Shown piece after piece: positions 23,686 through 28,931 of a DNA stretch of 28,931 nt (position 1 is its first letter; each line of letters starts with the position of its first letter). The notes beneath the pieces were generated by a model that saw nothing but the letters and a program-made list of their open reading frames with translations, did not search any database and was not told where the DNA came from. A program made the translations under genes and the position numbers. Location: positions 1 to 28,931 of the IMG/VR virus record IMGVR_UViG_3300008050_000207; one strand, 5' to 3'. The DNA is from a virus.

Positions 23686-24284
23686 TACCAATCAACTCCC
23701 AGTTCTACTTCCCTCTCATCGTTCATACTAAAAGCCTTTACTATTCCGTTGTCTTGCCCATATTTCCATAAATCGTAAACTAATTGAGAGTCTTTCATGC
23801 AATAATCAACCACAATATCATACTCTCCGGCCTTCCATAATTTAGGAGCATCCATGCTGTCTAGCGTTTTTTGCCTTCCTAACGTGTGGTCAACAAGATT
23901 ATTGAGTGGAAACCTTTCACCATGTTCTTTAGTAAGTATTTTGCTGGTGTCAATATATTGACCTTCAGCAAGGTATTTGTGAATGCAATAAATATCCATT
24001 GCATCACGCAATACTGGAAAATCGAAGGCAACGATGTTATGTCCTAATAGGCGACCACCTTTCTTAAAGTGGTCATCCAAATCAAACTTCAGTTCACGGA
24101 GAGGTTTAACTTGAATTCCACTTTTTACAAATGAATTAGATACGGGTTCATCAACGTAGACGGTTCCCGTTTCCCCATTCCAAGTAGTAGCAGTTGAAAC
24201 TAGAAACATATGGGTGTTGCCCCATCCCCCAATATCGGTAGATAGATTTTTAGTTTCTATATCAAATGCCATAACATTTGACAT
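23685..24284 (-). CDS. Stand-alone DEDDy 3'-5' exonuclease
   Basis: This RNase H-fold exonuclease has 199 residues. ExoI is FDIET (Asp8, Glu10), ExoII is GHNIVAFDF (Asn83, Asp88) and ExoIII is YCMKD (Tyr161, Asp165), so all four DEDDy metal-binding acids and the tyrosine are present. Such domains proofread in family B polymerases or act separately on DNA or RNA ends. Here there is no polymerase part and no polymerase in the window, so it may supply proofreading in trans or trim repair intermediates. It starts right after the DUF4177-like gene stop and lies downstream of helicase, nuclease and primase in one operon, consistent with genome replication. Confidence 0.8.
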   Translation of the reverse strand: MSNVMAFDIETKNLSTDIGGWGNTHMFLVSTATTWNGETGTVYVDEPVSNSFVKSGIQVKPLRELKFDLDDHFKKGGRLLGHNIVAFDFPVLRDAMDIYCIHKYLAEGQYIDTSKILTKEHGERFPLNNLVDHTLGRQKTLDSMDAPKLWKAGEYDIVVDYCMKDSQLVYDLWKYGQDNGIVKAFSMNDEREVELGVDW

Positions 24285-24515
24285 TTACTTTCCGCCCCAT
24301 AGTTTCAAAGTTTCTTCTTTTTCTTCTTGTTCAGGGGAAGGGTCAGGGTAATGAGTTGCCTTTTTTAAGAAGGCGCATAATTTTTCTCCCGTTATACTAA
24401 CGATTGATGCTAATTCCCAACCTTCATTCCCTTCAGTATTCAACGTATCTATCATTGTTTTTGGTCCACCTTTGACATCAAAGATGACGTATTTATTTTC
24501 CCATGTTGTTTCCAT
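24285..24515 (-). CDS. DUF4177-like small protein
   Basis: The 76-residue protein begins METTWENKYVIFD and has the hallmark 'lN..G.eGWEla.i' (LNTEGNEGWELASIVSITG) followed by AFLKKAT, matching the small DUF4177 fold whose biochemical function is unknown. The last 20 residues are acidic and probably disordered. Its ATG lies inside the end of the helicase gene (23-base overlap), with GGAGGG upstream. Its place between helicase and exonuclease suggests a small accessory of replication, which is inference. Confidence 0.65.
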   Translation of the reverse strand: METTWENKYVIFDVKGGPKTMIDTLNTEGNEGWELASIVSITGEKLCAFLKKATHYPDPSPEQEEKEETLKLWGGK

Positions 24516-26127
24516 TTTTAATTCCCTCCTTTGGTTTGATGAATGCTAATTTGTCTACTTTCTTATACAAGAATTTATCTTCTACATTTTTCCAATAATT
24601 TGCGATGCTGGCTTTACTTTTTGATAGTACCTTTTCTGCATTTTCCTGTACTGTTTTTTTATACGCAAACCCATCTAAAATTAAAATATTTACTTGCTCT
24701 TTCCATTCTACAGTCTTCATCGGGTCTTTGCTAGGACACTTAATAAGCCCCTCTTTTAATATATCCACGTTGAGCGCCAGTTCATAAGCCTTTATGAAAC
24801 CGGCCAATTGAGAATTAGGCTTCATTTTAGATTTCTTCTTGACGTGTAGGTTCTCTTCCAAATAACTAACTAAAGTCTTGTAGCACATCCAAACCACGCT
24901 ACCTCCTTGTAAAACGTGCGTTTTAGTTAATCTCCATGTAGGGCTATTAGAGTTAGCATTATTTGTAGCACAAGAGATGATGGCTAATTTATTAATATAT
25001 TCTAATAGGTTGGCTTCAAATGTGCTAACTACTGAAGAAATATGTGGAGGTAGGTTTTTAACATATTTTTGTATTCGGTCATACATTTTTTCTACCAGTT
25101 CACTAGCATGTTCACTATAAACTATGGTAGATTCTCTATCCTCTACACTTTCAAACCTTGCTTTCGTTTTAAGAACGACAGTTTTCATAGGTTCTACTAG
25201 ATGGAAAGGTGGCCCCCTAACTTCTGTGCGAGTTCCAAAAGACCTTGCTAAATTTAACCTTTGAGCAGTTAATCTATCTCTAGGAACCTCATAAATAAAT
25301 GGTAAGAACCTTTGCATTATCCCCTTTCCTATGATAGTATCATCTAATTTTTCAGGAATATAGGTTCCAGCAAATACACTAAACTTAGAGTCTAAAGTGA
25401 CTGTAGGCTTTCCAGTTAATATTTTATCATACTTATTAGCACCAATATGAAAATTATTCATGAATGTTTGAAACACAATATTTATGTTATCGTTGTGGCT
25501 TTTAGGAGTAAATATTCCGCTACCTTCAAATTCATCAGCATACCATATTCCGCTACCTTCAAGTTGACTAGGAAAAATAAAATATTCATCTTTTGTTTTA
25601 TTGTATTCCTGAAGAGCATTAGTAATGGATATATCATATTCATCTTGGGGGATATTATCATCATCCAGTTGAGCATTTAAGTAATCTTGCCTTGAATCCC
25701 ATTTTACTTGAGCATCAGGTTTATAATTTCTATTCTCTTTATGGGAACCAACAAGGGAAGCGGTAGTATAATCATCTAAAGATATTACCTTAAAATCTTC
25801 TTTTAAGTCGTCTTTCAATTCTTCTGTTAGTTTAGTCGCTAAAGGTTTTAACACATATTCTACTAATGTGGTTTTTCCTGTCCTCGCTGTTTGAATCCAG
25901 CAGAAATGGCATCTAGTATCAATAGAGGTTGCACCCTTTGGGATTTCAATGTAATCCTGTAATAGTGAACCCATGATATTGAAATAGCCCATAATAGCGG
26001 GTAAATTATTCTCTCTTGAATACTGAGTTGCATTTGCTTCAAATGCTCTAATAAGAGAGGGTAATTCCGCTTCAGTAATCCATGCCATATCACTATCTTC
26101 AATTTCATATTCTTCGTCGTAATTCAT
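24493..26127 (-). CDS. P-loop ATPase, probable replicative helicase (DUF3987-like)
   Basis: This 544-residue protein has a Walker A-like motif QTARTGKTT at residues 79-87, in which Gln replaces the usual first Gly. Walker B is GIWYADEFEG (Asp198, Glu199). A sensor-1-like strand (KFSVFAGTYIPEKL, 248-261) and an arginine-finger-like GKGIMQRFLPF (Arg273) follow. That order resembles DUF3987 and related viral helicase/primase-helicase ATPases. The C-terminal 270 residues are helical, ending in a basic helix-turn-helix-like stretch (AEKVLSKSKASIANYWKNVE). It starts with an ATGA overlap after the nuclease gene, with AAGGTG upstream. With the primase it probably forms the core of the virus replisome; helicase activity is inferred. 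Confidence 0.62.
   Translation of the reverse strand: MNYDEEYEIEDSDMAWITEAELPSLIRAFEANATQYSRENNLPAIMGYFNIMGSLLQDYIEIPKGATSIDTRCHFCWIQTARTGKTTLVEYVLKPLATKLTEELKDDLKEDFKVISLDDYTTASLVGSHKENRNYKPDAQVKWDSRQDYLNAQLDDDNIPQDEYDISITNALQEYNKTKDEYFIFPSQLEGSGIWYADEFEGSGIFTPKSHNDNINIVFQTFMNNFHIGANKYDKILTGKPTVTLDSKFSVFAGTYIPEKLDDTIIGKGIMQRFLPFIYEVPRDRLTAQRLNLARSFGTRTEVRGPPFHLVEPMKTVVLKTKARFESVEDRESTIVYSEHASELVEKMYDRIQKYVKNLPPHISSVVSTFEANLLEYINKLAIISCATNNANSNSPTWRLTKTHVLQGGSVVWMCYKTLVSYLEENLHVKKKSKMKPNSQLAGFIKAYELALNVDILKEGLIKCPSKDPMKTVEWKEQVNILILDGFAYKKTVQENAEKVLSKSKASIANYWKNVEDKFLYKKVDKLAFIKPKEGIKNGNNMGK
25512..25562. repeat. 18-bp direct repeat flanking the Walker B codons
   Basis: ATATTCCGCTACCTTCAA occurs at 25512-25529 and again at 25545-25562, 33 bases (11 codons) apart and in frame. 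On the minus strand each copy encodes a xEGSGI peptide, so the ATPase reads LEGSGIWYADEFEGSGIF with Walker B in the middle. This looks like a local in-frame duplication. Confidence 0.7.
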
Positions 26128-26810
26128 TGTTTCACCTTCTTTTCCGAGTTGAATACATCTAGTATTCGCTTTGCGGTTGTTTCACCTATGCCATCTAATC
26201 GGCATAAGTCCGTCTTTGTTAAGTCTCCTATTTCCATCAAACAACCAAATTGCTTAAGGAGAGTTTTTGCTTTATTATCACTTATTCCTTTAATGTGGGA
26301 AAGCATATTTATCCGCACATCATCCGTAGTTATCCGCTTATGTAAGTGCGGTTTTATTTCAGGTCTATCCATAGGTTGCATCTTTGCCATAGTGCATATA
26401 ATGTTTGCAGCAATTTTTTCATCAGCAACCCATAGGGGTTTCATATCCGTGTCCATAGCAATTCGACCTAAACCACCATAGAATTTATTTGTCAATAGTT
26501 GTTTTCTTCGACCTATTGGCATATTGCTATGGGTATAGTCCGTGTATGTAAGGGCTTCCGTGAGTGTTCCATGAATAATAATAATGTTGGTTTCATAGCA
26601 TCGGTCCATATTGTCAATCTGAGTCCACATTCTTTTCGATATGAGCGAGGATAAAAAGTCATGTGTAGATTTCGCTTCAAAGCAAATATTACCAGCAACG
26701 TAATCTCCAACCTCAATCCATTGTCTTTCAAATGAAAGATTAAACTTTGCTGCGGTTTTTTCAACCATCTTGGAAAGGTTTGATTTTTCTCTACTATCAA
26801 TCGTTAGCAT
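26124..26810 (-). CDS. XPF/Hef-type ERCC4 structure-specific nuclease
   Basis: The start at 26810 (MLTIDSRE) is preferred over an in-frame ATG at 26846 because AGGAGG lies 7 bases before it. The 228 residues hold an ERCC4 nuclease domain: IDSRE (Asp5), GDY (35-37), FEAKSTHDF (44-52; the canonical ERK is EAK here) and a following helix. Two helix-hairpin-helix motifs come at the C-terminus (IKGISDNKAKTLLKQFG, LDGIGETTAKRILDVF). There is no helicase domain, so this is the nuclease-HhH2 half as in crenarchaeal XPF. The family cuts 3'-flaps, forks and other branched DNA. Here it would process replication or recombination intermediates. Its start overlaps a 38-aa membrane-protein gene. Confidence 0.85.
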   Translation of the reverse strand: MLTIDSREKSNLSKMVEKTAAKFNLSFERQWIEVGDYVAGNICFEAKSTHDFLSSLISKRMWTQIDNMDRCYETNIIIIHGTLTEALTYTDYTHSNMPIGRRKQLLTNKFYGGLGRIAMDTDMKPLWVADEKIAANIICTMAKMQPMDRPEIKPHLHKRITTDDVRINMLSHIKGISDNKAKTLLKQFGCLMEIGDLTKTDLCRLDGIGETTAKRILDVFNSEKKVKQ

Positions 26811-26913
26811 TTTTATTCCTCCTGAAAGGCCATGTAATAATCTCAAATATTATAATAATAGTTATTGCTAAAAATAGGGCAACATCCTGTCTAAATTGTT
26901 TAAAACTCATCAT
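26797..26913 (-). CDS. 38-aa single-pass membrane protein
   Basis: The ATG at 26913 overlaps the primase stop (ATGA) and has GGAGG 5 bases upstream. The short product is MMSFKQFRQD, then one hydrophobic helix (ALFLAITIIIIFEIITW), then a basic tail (PFRRNKNAND). The reading frame overlaps the start of the XPF-type nuclease gene by 14 bases and contains that gene's binding site. These overlaps and the strong binding site argue for a real gene. Positive charges flank both sides of the helix, more at the end. The family is unknown. Confidence 0.6.
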   Translation of the reverse strand: MMSFKQFRQDVALFLAITIIIIFEIITWPFRRNKNAND

Positions 26914-27998
26914 TTCAACCTCCAACATTTACCTATACAATAGCCTTTAGGGATGAGCGTATAGCAGTTTGGGAATGAATAATTCCCATTGACTACATAT
27001 CCAGTTCTGTATCTAGTGACTTCTTCATTAAAGTCTAACCATACTCCATATGTTTCATGTAAGTGTTTTATCTCAGCGGTAATCTGCTCAGTTATTTGCT
27101 TCCTTGTTTCTAAATTAGGAATTACCTTTTTAGAAGTAAAGGGTACATTGAAATCCGCCCACAATAATAAGTCCTTATACCACGATACGAGATAGGCTCT
27201 CGCTTCATCTGTTGGATTTTCAATCATAATTGCACTGTGCATACAAGGAGGTATTGGTAAATTACCAACCTTAATCACATCTACTTCAACAGTAGATTCT
27301 TCGATTGGTGCAACGTCAGGCCACACTACTAATTTTTCACCATAGGTTATGCGAGGATAAAGTCTTTGAGATTTAGCAGCATGTAGTATTTCCAGTGTTC
27401 CCTCTTTAGGAGAATAATTTAAATCTTTTATATCCATAGGTATGCAATAATAACACCCTTCATTATGTGCCGCTTTCATATTCGCAGTATTACTTATTCG
27501 CCTCAACCTTCTAGGTGAAACTGCGCTACTATCTAAAGTCCCATGTTTTGTTAAAGTCTTCATCTGATTAAAAAACGCAGTTAGTTTTCGGATATTTTTA
27601 GTAGGCTCCCCATAAACATAAACGTGGAACCCTCTACCGGAAAACGACATATCAAATTTTAGATTTTCTTTTTCCAAGTATTTTACAACATCTTGTAAAT
27701 CTTCAAAACAACCTTCTAATTTTTCAGGGTGAATTAATACTGCTCCAGTGTGTTTATCAGGTTCTCCATAATGGGCATCAAAATCAAGAAATATTCTATC
27801 GAGGATAACTGTTGAGGTGACCGCTTGCTTCTCAGTGTACTGTTCATAATCATAAACTGAAGTAAAGCAGTTCATTTTACCATTATACAATTTAACGTAA
27901 GAGTTAAACTCATCCTGATTATGAACTAATTTACGTTTATTAGAGAAAGCATTTGTTTGTATGTTTGCTCCAGCCCAAACTTCTCTAGGGAATTTCAC
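26910..27998 (-). CDS. Archaeo-eukaryotic primase, PriS-like catalytic part fused to a PriL-like Fe-S domain
   Basis: Residues 70-74 FLDFD give the metal-binding Asp72 and Asp74. Residues 120-125 SGRGFH give the catalytic His125. Asp156 (LDSSAV) and RRLRRISNTAN (163-173) complete the AEP signature of PriS-type primases, which make primers on single-stranded DNA. The C-terminal third has Cys252 (IPPCM), Cys345 (NCYTL), Cys354 (GYC) and Cys358 (GKC). This spacing matches the four cysteines that hold the 4Fe-4S cluster in the PriL C-terminal domain. A one-chain primase is known from some DPANN archaea and mobile elements. The start is GTG at 27998, overlapping the stop of the upstream 51-aa gene (GTGA), with GGTGG upstream. 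At 362 residues it is shorter than PriS plus PriL together. Confidence 0.82.
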   Translation of the reverse strand: MKFPREVWAGANIQTNAFSNKRKLVHNQDEFNSYVKLYNGKMNCFTSVYDYEQYTEKQAVTSTVILDRIFLDFDAHYGEPDKHTGAVLIHPEKLEGCFEDLQDVVKYLEKENLKFDMSFSGRGFHVYVYGEPTKNIRKLTAFFNQMKTLTKHGTLDSSAVSPRRLRRISNTANMKAAHNEGCYYCIPMDIKDLNYSPKEGTLEILHAAKSQRLYPRITYGEKLVVWPDVAPIEESTVEVDVIKVGNLPIPPCMHSAIMIENPTDEARAYLVSWYKDLLLWADFNVPFTSKKVIPNLETRKQITEQITAEIKHLHETYGVWLDFNEEVTRYRTGYVVNGNYSFPNCYTLIPKGYCIGKCWRLK

Positions 27999-28150
27999 TT
28001 GACCACCAATACTAAAAGTAAAACTACAATCGTCATTATATTAACACCGTTAACCATCATTAGTATTTTATTACTACGCTTTACATTGGTCAATAACTTC
28101 TGTAAGGTTTTATTGGTTTCTTTTTGAACGTCAATTATTTCTTCAAACAT
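27995..28150 (-). CDS. 51-aa membrane protein with N-terminal coiled helix
   Basis: The product starts MFEEIIDVQKETNKTLQKLL, a helix with heptad-like spacing, and ends in one hydrophobic segment (IMTIVVLLLVLVV) and a final Lys. It is most likely a tail-anchored protein facing the cytoplasm. Its TGA stop overlaps the GTG start of the primase gene, so the two should be translated together. The ATG lies one base after the stop of the proline-rich gene. No family recognised. Coupling to the primase suggests it could hold replication proteins at the membrane, but that is a hypothesis. Confidence 0.6.
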   Translation of the reverse strand: MFEEIIDVQKETNKTLQKLLTNVKRSNKILMMVNGVNIMTIVVLLLVLVVK

Positions 28151-28151
28151 T

Positions 28152-28592
28152 TTAAACCCTCTTTACGTTAACTTTACCTGCTCTAGTAGATACTTTACCA
28201 TCCTTTTCTACTAAGTTTACATCTTTGCCTTCCGATAAGGCTTCTAAAGTCCGTGTGTCGGCAGATTTTTCATTCATTGGTGGTGGAGGTGGAGGTGGAG
28301 CGTGGCTTTTTTGGGCAGGTGCATCAAAATTAACCGTAGCATCCTCAAACTTCTCTTGAAAGGCTTTCATAATTTCCTTATGTAAAGTCGCCATCACTAT
28401 TTCTTTGAAGAATGTTCCAAAGGTCTTTGGCTGCGTGGAAAAATCCTCATTCCAAACTAAAGTCAATTGCTCATGAGGAGTCAATTCTTGATACATCTCT
28501 TCAGCAACAGCATTTGCCGCCTCAGATAATTTAAGCAATTGGTGGAATTTCCACTCCTTGCTATTTATCTTCTCAAGTATTTTATCTCTCAT
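28152..28592 (-). CDS. Proline-rich 146-aa protein of the replication operon
   Basis: I do not recognise this protein. The N-terminal 85 residues are helical and charged (WKFHQLLKLSEAANAVAEEM, TFFKEIVMATLHKEIMKAF). A linker with seven consecutive prolines follows (residues about 99-105), then a polar, basic tail (KVSTRAGKVNVKRV). The poly-proline run is encoded by GGTGGA-type repeats read from the other strand. The layout (helical domain, stiff linker, basic tail) suits a DNA-binding or scaffolding accessory protein. It starts with an ATGA overlap after the membrane/zinc protein and comes shortly before the primase, so a replication or early-takeover role is plausible but unproven. Confidence 0.6.
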   Translation of the reverse strand: MRDKILEKINSKEWKFHQLLKLSEAANAVAEEMYQELTPHEQLTLVWNEDFSTQPKTFGTFFKEIVMATLHKEIMKAFQEKFEDATVNFDAPAQKSHAPPPPPPPMNEKSADTRTLEALSEGKDVNLVEKDGKVSTRAGKVNVKRV

Positions 28593-28879
28593 TCTTCTTC
28601 ACCTAACCATTCTTCAAAGGTCATATCAGAGGGAATGAACCCCTCAACCCTTGCTATTTGATATTCCTCAAATTGTTCTTCAGCCTTTTCAAAGGCACAT
28701 TCACTACATTTACTTCCATAGTATAGAAGTAAATTGTGTTTTGAACATTCCTTCGCTTTCAGATTCTTTCCCATTTCATAACCCCCATGAACCACAAAGG
28801 CTTTCTTTTCTCTTGGAACCTTTAATCCAATAATTACACCTATTAAAAAGGCAATCACAAAGTCTGACCAAATCACCAT
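28589..28879 (-). CDS. Membrane-anchored zinc-finger-like protein
   Basis: This 96-residue protein starts with one hydrophobic segment (FVIAFLIGVIIGL, residues 7-19) followed by a basic patch (KVPREKK). A C-x2-H and CxxC set (ECSKHN ... KCSEC, residues about 44-61) could bind one zinc. The acidic C-terminus contains EGFIPSDMTFEEWLGEEE. The ATG at 28879 is the only start after the in-frame upstream stop. An internal ATG at 28774 (MGKNLKAKE) is preceded by GGGGG and would give a soluble zinc-only form. It is the first complete gene of the leftward operon in the window. The function is unknown. Confidence 0.58.
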   Translation of the reverse strand: MVIWSDFVIAFLIGVIIGLKVPREKKAFVVHGGYEMGKNLKAKECSKHNLLLYYGSKCSECAFEKAEEQFEEYQIARVEGFIPSDMTFEEWLGEEE

Positions 28880-28931
28880 CCCAACATCACATTGCCTTGT
28901 GCAGTATCACATATTACTACATAACTACAAA
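28873..28931 (-). CDS. C-terminal end of an unknown leftward gene (partial)
   Basis: A minus-strand frame is open from the window edge to a TGA at 28873-28875 and ends in CDTAQGNVMLGW. The stop overlaps the start region of the membrane/zinc gene (ATGGTGA), as at most junctions in this operon. Only about 18 residues are visible, so product and even reality are uncertain. Confidence 0.35.
   Translation of the reverse strand, partial: CSYVVICDTAQGNVMLGW

Noticed and set aside
26149-26481. A 110-aa plus-strand frame opposite the XPF-type nuclease
   Set aside because: The minus strand carries clear ERCC4 and helix-hairpin-helix motifs. The plus-strand frame is isolated against the direction of every gene nearby.
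26811-26846. ATG at 26846 as the start of the XPF-type nuclease
   Set aside because: It lacks a binding site and would add 12 residues that belong to the overlapping 38-aa membrane-protein gene read in another frame. AGGAGG is well placed for the ATG at 26810.

Overview
The window is a nearly gap-free block of about 29 kb of AT-rich viral DNA. It looks like part of the genome of a long-tailed, non-contractile (siphovirus-like) Caudoviricetes virus that infects an archaeon. The tailed-virus call rests on a head-tail adaptor, a tail terminator-like protein, a tail tube protein, a frameshifted tail assembly chaperone pair, a tape measure protein with the GERGPEL motif, a very large hub-like protein and fibre proteins, in canonical order. 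I see no tail sheath gene. The archaeal call rests on a primase of the archaeo-eukaryotic PriS type with PriL-like cysteines, an XPF/Hef-type ERCC4 nuclease with helix-hairpin-helix motifs, and many start sites preceded by GGTGA-type Shine-Dalgarno sequences. A planktonic marine archaeon (Poseidoniales or ammonia-oxidising Nitrososphaeria) is a plausible host, but the sequence alone does not settle this.

Rightward (+) module, 1-23330: virion structure and assembly. It begins inside a Q/M/P-rich protein. An unrecognised 345-aa protein follows, then a head-tail adaptor, two small unknowns, a tail terminator-like protein, the tail tube, a 49-aa Lys/Ala-rich protein, tail assembly chaperone G with its -1 frameshift extension T, and the tape measure. 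The distal part holds a distal-tail-like protein, a LamG lectin-like protein, a 3265-aa hub/tip protein, a short tip protein, a fibre with tandem modules and a PKD-like protein. Genes are packed with ATGA-type overlaps or spacers of a few bases, so translation is probably coupled along one or a few long late transcripts.

Leftward (-) module, 28931-23394: genome replication. In transcription order it holds the end of an unknown gene, a membrane/zinc protein, a proline-rich protein, a 51-aa membrane protein, the primase, a 38-aa membrane protein, the XPF-type nuclease, a P-loop helicase-like ATPase, a DUF4177-like protein, a stand-alone DEDDy 3'-5' exonuclease, a 52-aa membrane protein and a 43-aa zinc-ribbon protein. 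It ends at a hairpin plus T-tract terminator. The two modules converge there, so their promoters lie outside the window. No DNA polymerase, terminase, portal, major capsid protein, integrase or tRNA is present.

The points most worth a second look are: a textbook -1 slippery heptamer (A AAA AAC) joining two tail chaperone frames in a probable archaeal virus; a hairpin that can mask the ribosome binding site of the same gene; a one-chain primase that appears to fuse PriS with the Fe-S domain of PriL; a set of tiny single-pass membrane proteins threaded through the replication operon; and a giant hub protein whose two hub-like segments are separated by about 2,000 residues containing recurring small beta modules. 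No stretch longer than 63 bases lacks a gene.
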